Origin: Paenibacillus_AB hodogayensis
GTDB lineage: Bacteria > Bacillota > Bacilli > Paenibacillales > NBRC-103111
Reading direction: 5' to 3'
NCBI RefSeq assembly: GCF_039536325.1
Contig: NZ_BAAAYO010000001.1
Location: forward strand, 1-64,000
DNA length: 64,000 bases
The first letter of the stretch is position 1. Every line of letters starts with the position of its first letter. The notes under the pieces were generated by a model. That model was not told the DNA's origin, made no database searches, and saw only the letters and a program-made list of their open reading frames with translations. Shown piece by piece: positions 1 through 9,065 of this stretch. The position numbers were made by a program, and so were the translations under genes.

Positions 1-122
1 CTTCGTTACGTTAATTATCTAACGTTCCTTATTCGGTGTCCACTTTCTATGCTAACCGCATTCTGGCACTATCTCACTCTCAACCTGCTAATCTGGTCGG
101 TTTCCGACTCGTGACGCGTCCT

Positions 123-193
123 TAATGCTCGAAGTAGCACTATCTCGTCAAAAGTGCTGGTTTTCTGCGCGGATAATGCTCTTTTTAGCACTA
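123..193. repeat. Two diverged right arms of the dispersed TAGTG...CACTA palindrome
   Basis: Two 20-bp segments, 123-142 and 174-193, share TAATGCTC at one end and TAGCACTA at the other and differ only in the four central bases. They match the right arm of the palindromes near 61 kb (TAATGCTC-4 nt-GAGCACTA). No clean left arm of the usual form is present, so these look like degenerate or rearranged copies. Their spacing is 51 bp, unlike the 124-bp period elsewhere. Confidence 0.45.
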
Positions 194-400
194 CCGGCAC
201 TCCTTCCCCCGCCCGACTCCCGAATCCGGGCCGGTTTTCGGCATTGCTCCGATTGAGCCGCGTTATTTCTCGGTTAAATTCCATGTAGAGTACACATGGA
301 CACCCTAGCAAAAAAAGCAAGCTGGTCTCCCACACACTCCTTCACTGCCTCCTTCATAATTACTCAACCCCGCATCTTCACTAGCACATCCTTCACCTCC

Positions 401-466
401 ACTGCCTTCTTTACTGCCTTCTTTACTGCCTTCTTTACTGCCTTCTTTACTGCCTTCTTTACTGCC
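401..466. repeat. 12-bp tandem repeat, 5.5 copies
   Basis: The unit ACTGCCTTCTTT is repeated perfectly at 401, 413, 425, 437 and 449, with a partial copy ending at 466. The multiple-of-three period keeps any frame open, which explains the spurious frames here. Perfect identity suggests recent expansion by slippage. Confidence 0.9.
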
Positions 467-737
467 ACCCTCACAGTTACCTCCACCCCGCATCTTCAAC
501 GTTACTTCTGGCCTGCCTCCTGCCCCGTTCCTGCCTATCATACCGCCAGATGGCCACCGACACCGTATCCGGAGCCGATCCGCTGCGTCAAGAAACATCC
601 TTACCCAAATGTATGTTCCGGTACTAGAGAAAGATAGCACTGGCCGCACGCGGCTTTTTACATACAATAAGAATTAAGACCTGGTCTCAAAAGAAGAAGG
701 CCGGTCACGCTGCTTTCACCCCAAGGAGATGAACGCC

Positions 738-2876
738 ATGAAGGTGATGTTGGTTGTGCTAAGGTGGATAATCTTTCGGTTGTTCCGCACGCGAATTAGC
801 GGTCTGGAGCGCGTCGACGTCTCGAAGCCGGCACTGCTGCTGCCCAATCACGTTTCGCTGCTGGACGGCTTGTTCCTGATGCTGGCGCTGCCCCGCGAAG
901 TCGTCTTCGTCGTCAATACGGATATCGCCAAACGTTACGGCTTGTTCTTACGGTTCTGCAACATGGTTACGGTCGATCCCTTGAACCCGTATTCCGTTCG
1001 CCATATGATCAAAATCGTCCGCTCCGGCGCACCTCTCGTCATCTTCCCCGAAGGGCGGGTTACGACTACCGGAGGTTTGATGAAGATGTATGGTGGAGTC
1101 GGCTACATTGCGCTGAAAACCGGGGTTCCGATCCATCCGGTCGCGATCAACGGCCTGGAGCGCTCGACACTGTCCTACCTGCGCGATCTGCCCGACAGAC
1201 GCTTCTTCCCGCAAGTCGATATCGCGATCGGCAAATCGTCCCGGCTCAGCTTCGATCCGGCTCTTCCGGTCAAAATTCAAAAAGACCAAGCCGCCGAGCA
1301 GATCGGCAAGCTGCTGCGCGAAGCTTTGCTGGCCAGCCGGTTAAAACCATCTGTCAACCTGTTCGCGGAATTGACGCTCGCCGCCAAACGGTATAGCCGC
1401 GGCCCCGTCTGCGAGGACATCGGCCAGCAAGCGACCCGCAAGCAGCTGTTGCTGGCCGCTCACGTCCTCGGACGCAAGTTGGCCGACCCGCTGCGGGAAG
1501 AGACGAACGTCGCGCTGCTTATGCCGAACTCGGTCGCTCATGTGATCGCCCTGTTCGCCCTGATCCGTATTGGCAAAACGCCGGCGATCCTGAACTTTTC
1601 TAGCGGAGAACAGCAGCAGATCGATGCCTGCGAGACCGCCTCGGTCCAAACTGTCGTCACGTCGCATCAATTCGTGGAGAAAGCGAAGCTGCACAAGCTC
1701 GTGGAGCGGATCGCGGAACGTTGTACGGTGCTCTATCTGGAGGACGTGAAAGCTTCTGTCAGCCTGTCCGACAAGCTGCGCGGGCTGCTCGACTGCCGCA
1801 TCGGTCGCGCGCCTTTGCCCGGTGCGGACGAAGTAATCCTGTTTACCTCCGGCAGCGAAAGCAAACCGAAGGGCGTCGTGCTAAGCCACCGCAACGTGAT
1901 GGCCAATATTCAACAGGCGCGGACGGTTATCGACTTTACGCCGCACGACAAAGTATTCAACGCCATGCCGATGTTTCACTCGTTCGGCCTGACCGCCGGG
2001 ACTCTGCTGCCGCTGCTGAGCGGGATGAAGCTGTATTTGTACCCTTCCCCGCTTCATTACAAAGCGATACCAGAGCTGGTCTACGCGAGAAATGCGACCA
2101 TTCTGTTCGGCACCTCGACGTTTCTTGCCGCTTACGGCCGGGTAGCCCATGCTTACGATTTTTACTCGCTGCGTTATGCGGTCGCCGGTGCAGAGAAGTT
2201 GAAGGAAGACGTGCGCCAGCTGTGGCACGACAAATTCGGCATTCGCATTCTGGAAGGCTATGGCACGACCGAGACGGCTCCCGTGCTCGCGCTTAACACG
2301 CCTCTGGCGTACAAAAAGGGAACCGTCGGCAGACTACTGCCCGGCATTGAATGCGTACTGGAGCAAATTCCCGGGATTGACGGCGGCAGTCTGTACGTCC
2401 GCGGGCCGAATGTTATGAAGGGGTATTTGCTGCACGGTCAAGGCTTCGTTCCTTGTCCCGACTGGTACGATTGCGGGGATATCGTCAGCATTGATGCGGA
2501 CGGCTTCGTCACGGTGCTGTCGCGCCGCAAGCGTTTTGCCAAAATTGCCGGGGAGATGGTATCGCTGAATGCCGTCGAGGAAACGGTCGAGCGCTGCATT
2601 CCCGGCATGCTGGCCGCCGCGGTCAATGTGCCCGATGCCCGCAAAGGGGAACGGATTGTGCTTTTCCACACGTCACCCGAACTGACCGCCGTCCAGTTAA
2701 AAGATAGCGTCCGCTCGTTCGGCGTCTCGCCCCTGCTTGTCCCCTCGCAGCTTTATTATGTAGAAAAGCTGCCCGTGCTGGGCAGCGGCAAAACCGATTA
2801 CGTGACTCTGAAGCAATGGGCTGACCGCGACCCGGGCACGGAAAAAGCGCCGCTTACTCCACAACCTGTCCGCTAA
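738..2876 (+). CDS. aas: Bifunctional lysophospholipid acyltransferase / acyl-ACP synthetase (Aas-like)
   Basis: A protein of about 712 residues with the two-domain layout of E. coli Aas (about 719 residues). Residues 1-200 form a PlsC-type acyltransferase with the HX4D motif (His38, Asp43, in NHVSLLD) and FPEGR around residue 105. From about 230 onward is an adenylate-forming domain with FTSGSESKPKG near residue 371 and GYGTTET near 510. In the known family the enzyme activates a fatty acid on ACP and re-acylates lysophosphatidylethanolamine at the membrane inner face. The start at 738 is preferred because AAGGAG (723-728) is nine bases upstream; the ATG at 729 directly abuts it. It converges with the dehydrogenase at 2914. 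The expected partner, an LplT-like flippase, lies at 5713-6933 on the other strand. Confidence 0.85.
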   Translation: MKVMLVVLRWIIFRLFRTRISGLERVDVSKPALLLPNHVSLLDGLFLMLALPREVVFVVNTDIAKRYGLFLRFCNMVTVDPLNPYSVRHMIKIVRSGAPLVIFPEGRVTTTGGLMKMYGGVGYIALKTGVPIHPVAINGLERSTLSYLRDLPDRRFFPQVDIAIGKSSRLSFDPALPVKIQKDQAAEQIGKLLREALLASRLKPSVNLFAELTLAAKRYSRGPVCEDIGQQATRKQLLLAAHVLGRKLADPLREETNVALLMPNSVAHVIALFALIRIGKTPAILNFSSGEQQQIDACETASVQTVVTSHQFVEKAKLHKLVERIAERCTVLYLEDVKASVSLSDKLRGLLDCRIGRAPLPGADEVILFTSGSESKPKGVVLSHRNVMANIQQARTVIDFTPHDKVFNAMPMFHSFGLTAGTLLPLLSGMKLYLYPSPLHYKAIPELVYARNATILFGTSTFLAAYGRVAHAYDFYSLRYAVAGAEKLKEDVRQLWHDKFGIRILEGYGTTETAPVLALNTPLAYKKGTVGRLLPGIECVLEQIPGIDGGSLYVRGPNVMKGYLLHGQGFVPCPDWYDCGDIVSIDADGFVTVLSRRKRFAKIAGEMVSLNAVEETVERCIPGMLAAAVNVPDARKGERIVLFHTSPELTAVQLKDSVRSFGVSPLLVPSQLYYVEKLPVLGSGKTDYVTLKQWADRDPGTEKAPLTPQPVR

Positions 2877-2913
2877 CCCGCGGTTGCTCCATAATAAAAT
2901 CTCATTGCGATCG

Positions 2914-3909
2914 TTACGCGAGTACGCTCAGCTGCTCTCGCTTGACCTCGCCCTCGAACGGTTGATCGGCCAGCAAACGCTTGATTTCGTCGATCGTAAA
3001 CTGTCCGATGCGCTTGATGCCATTGCTGACCGCCCCGGCAATATGCGGGGTAAGGACGCAGTTGGGCAAGCTGCGCAGCGGGTGATCCGGTGCGGGCGGC
3101 TCCGGATCGGTGACGTCCAGACAGGCGAACAGCCGCCCCCGTTTCAACTCGTCGACCAAAGCCGCCTCGTCGATAAGCGCGCCCCGCGCCGTGTTGATCA
3201 GAATGGCGTCGTCTTTCATCAGTGCGAGCCGTTCCCGATTAAACATCTTATGGGTAGCCGGCAGCGAAGGCGCGTGGATCGATACCACGTCGCTTGCGGC
3301 GAGCAGTTCTTCGAGCGAAGCTTTTCGCGCGCCCAGAGCAGCCGCTTCTTCGGCCGTCAGCACCGGGTCGAAGACGAGCAGGTCCACCTGAAACTGACGC
3401 AGCAGACGAATATAATGGCTGCCGGCCTTGCCGGCCCCGACAACCCCGACCGTAATGCCGTACAGCTCGCGAACGGCGTTACGCCCTGCTCCCCATTCCC
3501 CGTCGCGGGTCGTCTGCGTCAGGCGCCACATGTTTTTGAGCGAGGCGATCGTCATGCCGAGCGCCGTCTCCGCCACGCCTATACCGAGCGGCCCGTTCCC
3601 GCTGGAAACGCGGATGCCGCGCTCCCATACGTCTGGCGTAACAATTCCTTTTACCGTGCCGGCCGCATGAATCACGCCGCGCAAATTCGGAGCGGCCTCC
3701 AGCAGCTCGGCGGTCAAAGCGGCGCAACCCCAGGACGTAACGACGACATCCGCCCCGCGTATAACCGGTATGACGACCTCCGGCTGCAGCGGCCCTTCCA
3801 CGGTATTGCGCACGACCGTGCCGATCGCTTCCAACTGCTCCCAATGCGCAGGCCCGAAAATCCGCTTCTGCGTACTCGGCTTCGGCAAAACCGCTATTTG
3901 AACACCCAT
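2914..3909 (-). CDS. D-isomer-specific 2-hydroxyacid dehydrogenase
   Basis: A 331-residue NAD(P)-dependent dehydrogenase that would reduce a 2-oxo acid to a D-2-hydroxy acid or run in reverse. The Rossmann motif GAGKAG sits near residue 155, the catalytic-arginine region NTARGALID near 240, and the histidine motif LTPHIAG near 290, giving the Arg-Glu-His set expected for the family. AGGAG precedes the ATG at a normal distance. It stands alone: it converges with the Aas-like gene (37-bp gap) and is separated from the upstream GntR gene by a terminator at 4079-4121. The N-terminal substrate domain is not diagnostic, so the substrate (glycerate, phosphoglycerate or a sugar acid) cannot be named. 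Confidence 0.85.
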   Translation of the reverse strand: MGVQIAVLPKPSTQKRIFGPAHWEQLEAIGTVVRNTVEGPLQPEVVIPVIRGADVVVTSWGCAALTAELLEAAPNLRGVIHAAGTVKGIVTPDVWERGIRVSSGNGPLGIGVAETALGMTIASLKNMWRLTQTTRDGEWGAGRNAVRELYGITVGVVGAGKAGSHYIRLLRQFQVDLLVFDPVLTAEEAAALGARKASLEELLAASDVVSIHAPSLPATHKMFNRERLALMKDDAILINTARGALIDEAALVDELKRGRLFACLDVTDPEPPAPDHPLRSLPNCVLTPHIAGAVSNGIKRIGQFTIDEIKRLLADQPFEGEVKREQLSVLA

Positions 3910-4078
3910 CTTCTAACTCCAGCTCCTTCTCCCGATGTATCTAACCCTATACTGACCCCAAATTGAACATAATGCTTTTTTCAAACTCAGTCAATACGCA
4001 ATCGGACCAGCATCCAGTCTATAAAATGTCTTTATTTCCAATGAGAGGGGGCTCTATCGGCACTGGAATGGCGTCCAT

Positions 4079-4121
4079 GGAAAAAAAGCCGGCTCGGGAC
4101 CGTATGTCCCAAACCGGCTCT
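4079..4121 (-). terminator. Rho-independent terminator after the lplT / GntR-SBP operon
   Basis: Read on minus, a GC-rich hairpin (AGCCGG and GGGAC arms around CATAC) is followed by seven T. It lies 3' of the GntR-SBP gene and upstream of the dehydrogenase, so it should end the lplT-GntR transcript. I see nothing else in the 410-bp gap (3910-4319). Confidence 0.8.
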
Positions 4122-4319
4122 GACGCTCATCTTTCCCGCTGTTCCATCCTTCGTTCTTTCGTTCTTCCTATCCGTTTCGCACCGCGCGCAGTCCACGGTA
4201 CACGGTGCTGCCGCTGCATGACGGCAGCAAGGCGGCCGCAACTTTTGCGCCAGCAGCCTCCGGAACCGTTTCTTCAGTGCCGTTATGCGTAATGTGCTGT
4301 GCTCCATCTCTTTCTTCCA

Positions 4320-5723
4320 TCAATTGGGCTTGGCATTCGCTTCTTGAAGCGCCTGCTCGATCCGCCTGCACGTCGTCTCCCCGTCCTGTAAGCCCGTCCA
4401 GTACAGCTCCACTTCTTTTTGCATGGCCTGCAAGTCGCGGTTGCTGGCCGGCAAATGCTCCAGCAGCCGGTAGGACGGAATCAACTCGCGATAGACGTCG
4501 AACCGCGACGGACGCCGAAACGTCTCTTCACCCTCCCACGGCGCTTCGGCGGCGGCCCGGTTCGCCGGGATGCTGAGCGTATGGCGCCGGATGAGCGACT
4601 GGGCTTCCCGCGAGCCGAGGAAATCGACCAGCAGCCGGGCTGACTCCTTCACCTCGGACTGTCGGCTTACGACCGCCCCGATCATCGTCAGCAGCGTGCG
4701 GTCCTCCTTGACGGTAGGCAGCGGTGCGAGATCATAGGTGAAGTCCGCGTGCTTCAGCCGGTTCAGGGCGAAATAGGTCGTCATAATCATCGATACTTTG
4801 CCGTCGAGAAACCATTCCACCGTCGTTCCGTCGCGGCCTGACAGCATCGTCGGAAATACGTCCGGCCGGTTGATCAGCGTGCGGCATACGTCCAGGCATT
4901 CGATCAGACGGTCTTCGGGAAGCCTGTACACCCCGTCTCCGTCCGGAAGGAACCGGATTCCGCTCTGCAGCAGGAAGACGGGCCAGCGGTTACGCGACAG
5001 CAGATGAAAGCAGAAGCCGAACCGGCTGTTCTCCACCGCCAGCTTCGAAGCCACCTCCAGCAGCTTGTCCCACGACCAGCCCGCCGCAGGCTCGGGCAAG
5101 CCGAGCTCCTGCAGATGGTCCTTGTTATAGCACAGCACAAGCGGCGAGAACATGAGCGGGCGCACGAGCAGGCTGTCGTTATGGACGAACGGCCCGGATG
5201 CGAACGGGTAGCAGTCCTCCGACGGCTCCAGCGGCTCCAGCAGCCTTTCCTTCAGCTCGGCGGACAGGCCTCGGAACGTATTGTAGTTGATCGTCGCCGC
5301 GTCGAGCATGCCCGCGTCCATCTGCTCGCGAACGAAGCTGGCGTATTCGCTGGTCGGGATGAGCACCGTCTGCACACGGATCGCCGGATAGCGGCGGTGG
5401 AACAGCTCCAGCAGCGCCGACAGCTCCGTTTCGCTGTCCGTGGTCGTATAGACGCCAAGACGGACAGTCACGCATTCTTCGGCTGCGGAGCCGGTCACCT
5501 TATTGCCGACTTTGGGAATTTTCGTTATAAGCCCCTCCTCGACGAGCACCTCCAGCCCTTTGCGAACAGAGCCATTACCGAGGCGGAACCGTTTTTCCAG
5601 ATCGCTTTCGGACGGCAAAAACTGCTCCAGCGCATAATGGCCGGATACGATCTCGCCGCGCAGCGTCCGCACCATTTCTTCGATGCGGGCCCGCGAATGT
5701 TTACGGACGATTTTATCGGACAT
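4320..5723 (-). CDS. GntR-type regulator fused to an extracellular-solute-binding-protein-like domain
   Basis: 467 residues in two parts. Residues 1-75 are a GntR winged helix (LPSESDLEKRF followed by a recognition helix). From about 85 to the end the protein resembles ABC sugar-binding proteins of family 1: LCYNKDHLQELGLP, WSWDKLLEVASKLA and the late VDFLGSREAQ region match the binding lipoproteins elsewhere in the window. There is no signal peptide or lipobox, so the binding fold is probably a cytoplasmic effector domain, in place of the usual UTRA or FCD domain. Its ATG overlaps the end of the upstream flippase gene by 11 bp, so the two are probably translationally coupled. The ligand is unknown; a sugar or phospholipid head group is only a guess from the context. 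Confidence 0.8.
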   Translation of the reverse strand: MSDKIVRKHSRARIEEMVRTLRGEIVSGHYALEQFLPSESDLEKRFRLGNGSVRKGLEVLVEEGLITKIPKVGNKVTGSAAEECVTVRLGVYTTTDSETELSALLELFHRRYPAIRVQTVLIPTSEYASFVREQMDAGMLDAATINYNTFRGLSAELKERLLEPLEPSEDCYPFASGPFVHNDSLLVRPLMFSPLVLCYNKDHLQELGLPEPAAGWSWDKLLEVASKLAVENSRFGFCFHLLSRNRWPVFLLQSGIRFLPDGDGVYRLPEDRLIECLDVCRTLINRPDVFPTMLSGRDGTTVEWFLDGKVSMIMTTYFALNRLKHADFTYDLAPLPTVKEDRTLLTMIGAVVSRQSEVKESARLLVDFLGSREAQSLIRRHTLSIPANRAAAEAPWEGEETFRRPSRFDVYRELIPSYRLLEHLPASNRDLQAMQKEVELYWTGLQDGETTCRRIEQALQEANAKPN

Positions 5724-6933
5724 CGGTCGCTTCGCCTCCTCCCGTTTTGCTCGCGCGTATTTTCCCGAGCTGGGTGGCCAGAAACATGATGAACATCAGC
5801 AAAACAAGCCCGATCCCGATCACCGAACCGTTAACCGATACGTGCAGCTCGGTCAGCGTCATATAGATTGCAAGCCCCGTGACCGTCAGTGCGTTCTCCA
5901 CAAAGTTCTGGACGGCGATCGTCTTGCCGGAGCCGATCATCCGCTTCCCTTCCTCCTGCAGCATCGTGTTGAGCGGAATGACAAAGATGCCGCCGAACAG
6001 GCCGGTGAAAAATAGCAGCGTCACCGTCAGCCAAAGCGAGTGGATCAACGTCGCCACCATAACGGTAAGCACCATCGCGAGGCCGAAATAAAACGCGCGA
6101 TGCAGCCGCCCCGCAGGCACCCATCTTGGCGTCACGAAAGAGCTGGCAACCACGCCGAGCGCCGTTACGCCGATGATCATCGACTGCTGATCGGTATCGG
6201 TAATGCCCAGATTGACCGGCAGCCAGGCAATAAGGGCGATGCGCAGCACCGAGGCCGTCAACCAGAACGAGCCGGTGCCGATCAACGAGAACCGGCTGCG
6301 CGGGTTGCGAAACAATCGCCCGCAGTCGCGGAAGAAGGCGCGAGCCTCGCTTCCGTAGCGCAAGCTGGCATTGCCGGCGCGCGACGGTACGAGCAATGTC
6401 ATGAACAGAGAGACGAGATAAACGCCGAGACACGTCAGAATGGCCGGCAGATCGGAATTTTGCGCCAGAAAGCCGCCAGCCACGGTGCCGAGCAGAATGG
6501 CCAAAATCGTCGAGCCCTCCACCTTGGCGTTGGCTCGCAGCAATTCATCCTCCGTGCGGGTCAGCTCCGACAAAATCCCGTATTTGCCGGGCGAATATAC
6601 GACCGCTCCCACGCCGACGAACAAGTAGCACAGCACCGGCGGCAGTCCGAACAGCAGCAGCGCGATGCCGATGGCTTTCAAAATATTGCCCAGCAGCAGA
6701 ACGCGCGACTTCGCGTTCCGGTCGGCGAAAGCGCCGACGATTGGGGCGAGAAAGACGTATGCGCACAAAAACGCCATTTGGATAAAAGCGACCGTGCCGT
6801 CGGGATTGCTCACACCCTGGCGCTTGACGATGCCGACGATCAGGAAAAAATTCAAATTATCCGCGAATGCGCTCAAAAACTGCGTAAGCACGACTGCATT
6901 CAACGGCGACAGCCTCCCAGAACGAGCCGTCAA
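5713..6933 (-). CDS. lplT: LplT-like lysophospholipid flippase (MFS)
   Basis: A polytopic membrane protein of about 406 residues with 12 hydrophobic segments. The segment VLTQFLSAFADNLNFF near the N-terminus and VGAVVYSPGKYGIL near residue 110 resemble LplT, which in Gram-negative bacteria flips lysophospholipid inward for Aas to re-acylate. An Aas-like gene in the same neighbourhood supports the call. The start is TTG at 6933 with a GGGATGGGG-type site; a second TTG at 6903 behind GGGAGG is equally possible and would remove ten residues. The 3' end overlaps the GntR-SBP gene by 11 bp. A generic MFS drug exporter is the alternative. Confidence 0.72.
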   Translation of the reverse strand: MTARSGRLSPLNAVVLTQFLSAFADNLNFFLIVGIVKRQGVSNPDGTVAFIQMAFLCAYVFLAPIVGAFADRNAKSRVLLLGNILKAIGIALLLFGLPPVLCYLFVGVGAVVYSPGKYGILSELTRTEDELLRANAKVEGSTILAILLGTVAGGFLAQNSDLPAILTCLGVYLVSLFMTLLVPSRAGNASLRYGSEARAFFRDCGRLFRNPRSRFSLIGTGSFWLTASVLRIALIAWLPVNLGITDTDQQSMIIGVTALGVVASSFVTPRWVPAGRLHRAFYFGLAMVLTVMVATLIHSLWLTVTLLFFTGLFGGIFVIPLNTMLQEEGKRMIGSGKTIAVQNFVENALTVTGLAIYMTLTELHVSVNGSVIGIGLVLLMFIMFLATQLGKIRASKTGGGEATDVR

Positions 6934-7048
6934 TAGGACCCCATCCCTTCTGCGGGAACCGCACCCGGCCGGCGGCTCCCCTATCCATGCTTTCTATTGT
7001 AGCAGGAACTGGCCGAAGGGCCAAAGGCGAAAATAGTCCCGCCGGAAA

Positions 7049-9052
7049 TCAGCCGCGATACCATTCGGCTTGCGTTCGAAACATGGCCGCATACTCCCCT
7101 CCGGCTTGCATCAGGGTATCGTGAGTTCCTTCTTCGACGATCCGGCCGTCCCGCAGCACGACGATCCGATCGGCAAAGCGGGCCCAGCCGAGCCGGTGGG
7201 AAACGAAAAGCACGGTCCGGCCGGAAGCCAGACGGCGGAACGAATGATAGAGCTCCGATTCGTGCTGCGGGTCGAGCGCGGCCGTCGGCTCGTCGAGCAC
7301 GAGCAGCCGCGCTTCGCGTACCGCCGCGCGGGCCAGCGCCAACCGCTGCCATTGCCCGCCGCTCCAGCCGCGTCCGCCGGCCGCCACGAGCCCGACCCGG
7401 CCATCCAGCCCGCCTGCGTCAAGCAGCTCCCGCTCCAACTCTTCGGCACCGGCAGTCTGCAGCGCACGGCAGACCGCTTCATCTCGAAGCGTCTCCCCCG
7501 GAACTCCAAAGGCGACGTTATCGCGCAGTGTCGTTTCGAACCGCACGAAGTCCTGGAATACCGCTGAGGTCGACCGGCGGAACCGCGTGCGGTCGATCGT
7601 CCCGCAGTCCTCGCCGTCCCACGTCATGCGTCCTCCTGTCGGCTGGTATAATCCGAGCAGCAGCTTGGCGAGCGTGCTTTTCCCCGCCCCGTTCTCCCCG
7701 ACGAGCGCCACCGTCTCGCCTAGCTTGACGGTCAAGCTGACGCCGTGCAGCGTGAGCTCGTCTGCGCCGGCGTACCGATAGGAAACGTCCTCCAACTCGA
7801 CCCGGACGCCGGCGAACGAAGACCTGGCCTCGGCCCCATATGGGACGCTAAGCGTTTGGGTCCCGCCATACTCCGCCTGCCCATATTGGACGCCCAGTGC
7901 TTTGGGCCCGCCGTATTCCGCTCCCCAATACGGGACGCTAAGCGTTTTGGGCCCGCCATACTCCGCTTCCCCATCCGGGACGTCCAGCGCTTTAGTCCCG
8001 CCGCACTCCGTTCCCCCGAGGCGACGCCCCTCGTTCCCTTCCAAGTGCGCCGGCTCGCCGAGAAATGCCGCAAGATCGGCGATTTTGGCGCTTTGTATGT
8101 AGATTTTACCGACCGGAAACGCCGCTGTCCCGGATAGATGATAGGTCTGACGCATGGCTTGAAGCACGATCACGAGCATTCCCGCCGTCATGCCGCCGGA
8201 CTTTAATTGGAGGATCAGCAGCAGTATAGTGCCAAACAGTCCGGCGATCTGCACGGTCGAGACGACGATCCCGCGCCGGATCTCCCTCCGATTCGCATTG
8301 CCGCGCTGCACCAGCGAATGATCCAGCAGGCCGGCCCAGCGGTCGATCAAATACTTCATCGACCCGCCGATCCGCATATCGCGAATCGTCTCCGGCTTAG
8401 CGATCGCCTCGCGCAAATCGTCGGCGTGCCTCCCCGACGCCGTCAAGTCCCGGTTCAAACGTCTCTTCACGACGTCAGACTCCAGCCGAATCCAGAACGA
8501 TACAATAAATACGGCGGTAAGGGCGAGCGCCGCGTAAGGGCCGGCCATAGCGGTAACGGCCAGCAGTCCGCACAACTCGCAGACCAGCCGCAGCAGCGAA
8601 AAGACGTTCTGAAGTACGCCGAGCAGTTCCTCTCCGGCGACGCTTTCCGCTCGCCGCAGCCGGTCGTAGTAGCCGGAATCGTCCATCCGCTCCAGCGGAA
8701 CGCCGACCGCCCGTTGAAACACCTCCAACCGGATCAGCCGTACGGCCCGGCTGCGGTAGGAGACATCCGCGGCTCGCTGGCAGGACGTCACCACGACGCG
8801 CAGCAGCTCCGCGACCGTGAACAAAATGAGCGGCGGCAGCGCAGTCACGAGCAGATCCCGCCAATTCCCGCCGATTCCACCGAGAAATAAGTCGATCAGC
8901 CGCTTCTGCGCGGCATACGACGGCACGACCAGCGCCCCGAGCAGCAGCGGCAGCGCCAGCCAGACGGCCGCCAGCACGGTCATCTCGCGCCCTATACGGA
9001 CCAGCAGCGGCACGACGCCGCGCCTGATCGCCGCATACGAGTTTACGTTCAA
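7049..9052 (-). CDS. ABC exporter, fused permease and ATPase (second of a pair)
   Basis: About 667 residues with an N-terminal six-helix transmembrane domain and a C-terminal ATPase domain. Walker A GENGAGKST (near residue 450), signature WSGGQWQR and Walker B LLVLDEPT are complete, so this half should hydrolyse ATP. The TTG at 9052 is chosen because AAAGGAG lies about eight bases upstream; an ATG at 9073 would overlap the preceding ABC gene by 8 bp but has no ribosome binding site. The linker between membrane and ATPase domains contains a four-copy 15-residue repeat (7829-8008), unusual for the family. It is probably co-transcribed with the ABC gene at 9066-11087, and the two may form a heterodimer. 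The substrate is unknown; drugs, peptides or lipids are possible. Confidence 0.8.
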   Translation of the reverse strand: MNVNSYAAIRRGVVPLLVRIGREMTVLAAVWLALPLLLGALVVPSYAAQKRLIDLFLGGIGGNWRDLLVTALPPLILFTVAELLRVVVTSCQRAADVSYRSRAVRLIRLEVFQRAVGVPLERMDDSGYYDRLRRAESVAGEELLGVLQNVFSLLRLVCELCGLLAVTAMAGPYAALALTAVFIVSFWIRLESDVVKRRLNRDLTASGRHADDLREAIAKPETIRDMRIGGSMKYLIDRWAGLLDHSLVQRGNANRREIRRGIVVSTVQIAGLFGTILLLILQLKSGGMTAGMLVIVLQAMRQTYHLSGTAAFPVGKIYIQSAKIADLAAFLGEPAHLEGNEGRRLGGTECGGTKALDVPDGEAEYGGPKTLSVPYWGAEYGGPKALGVQYGQAEYGGTQTLSVPYGAEARSSFAGVRVELEDVSYRYAGADELTLHGVSLTVKLGETVALVGENGAGKSTLAKLLLGLYQPTGGRMTWDGEDCGTIDRTRFRRSTSAVFQDFVRFETTLRDNVAFGVPGETLRDEAVCRALQTAGAEELERELLDAGGLDGRVGLVAAGGRGWSGGQWQRLALARAAVREARLLVLDEPTAALDPQHESELYHSFRRLASGRTVLFVSHRLGWARFADRIVVLRDGRIVEEGTHDTLMQAGGEYAAMFRTQAEWYRG
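7829..8008 (-). repeat. 45-bp in-frame minisatellite, four units, in an ABC transporter linker
   Basis: Four 45-bp units start at 8008, 7963, 7918 and 7873 (minus strand). Each encodes 15 residues of the form EYGGPKTLSVPYWGA with substitutions; the first begins ECGG. The repeats join the transmembrane and nucleotide-binding domains and are rich in Gly, Pro and Tyr, so they probably form a flexible spacer. Confidence 0.9.
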
Positions 9053-9065
9053 ACAACCGCTCCTT

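Larger units (their letters stand above)
1..737. other. Left-edge intergenic region without a supportable gene
   Basis: No convincing coding sequence is seen. The stretch holds two diverged relatives of the dispersed palindrome (123-193) and a 12-bp tandem repeat (401-466). Open frames crossing it translate the repeats (for example a run of Gly-Ser-Lys-Glu units on minus) and have no ribosome binding site. A short GC hairpin followed by five T lies near 645-660, but no gene upstream needs it. Confidence 0.5.

Noticed and set aside
305..667. 120-residue minus-strand frame with a Gly-Ser-Lys-Glu repeat, and the plus-strand counterpart at 296-637
   Set aside because: The repetitive parts come from the 12-bp tandem repeat, there is no ribosome binding site, and flanking residues have no coding-like pattern.
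2884..3966. Long plus-strand frame of 360 residues
   Set aside because: It is antisense to the 2-hydroxyacid dehydrogenase, which has clear motifs; the plus frame is rich in Arg, Gln and His without family features.
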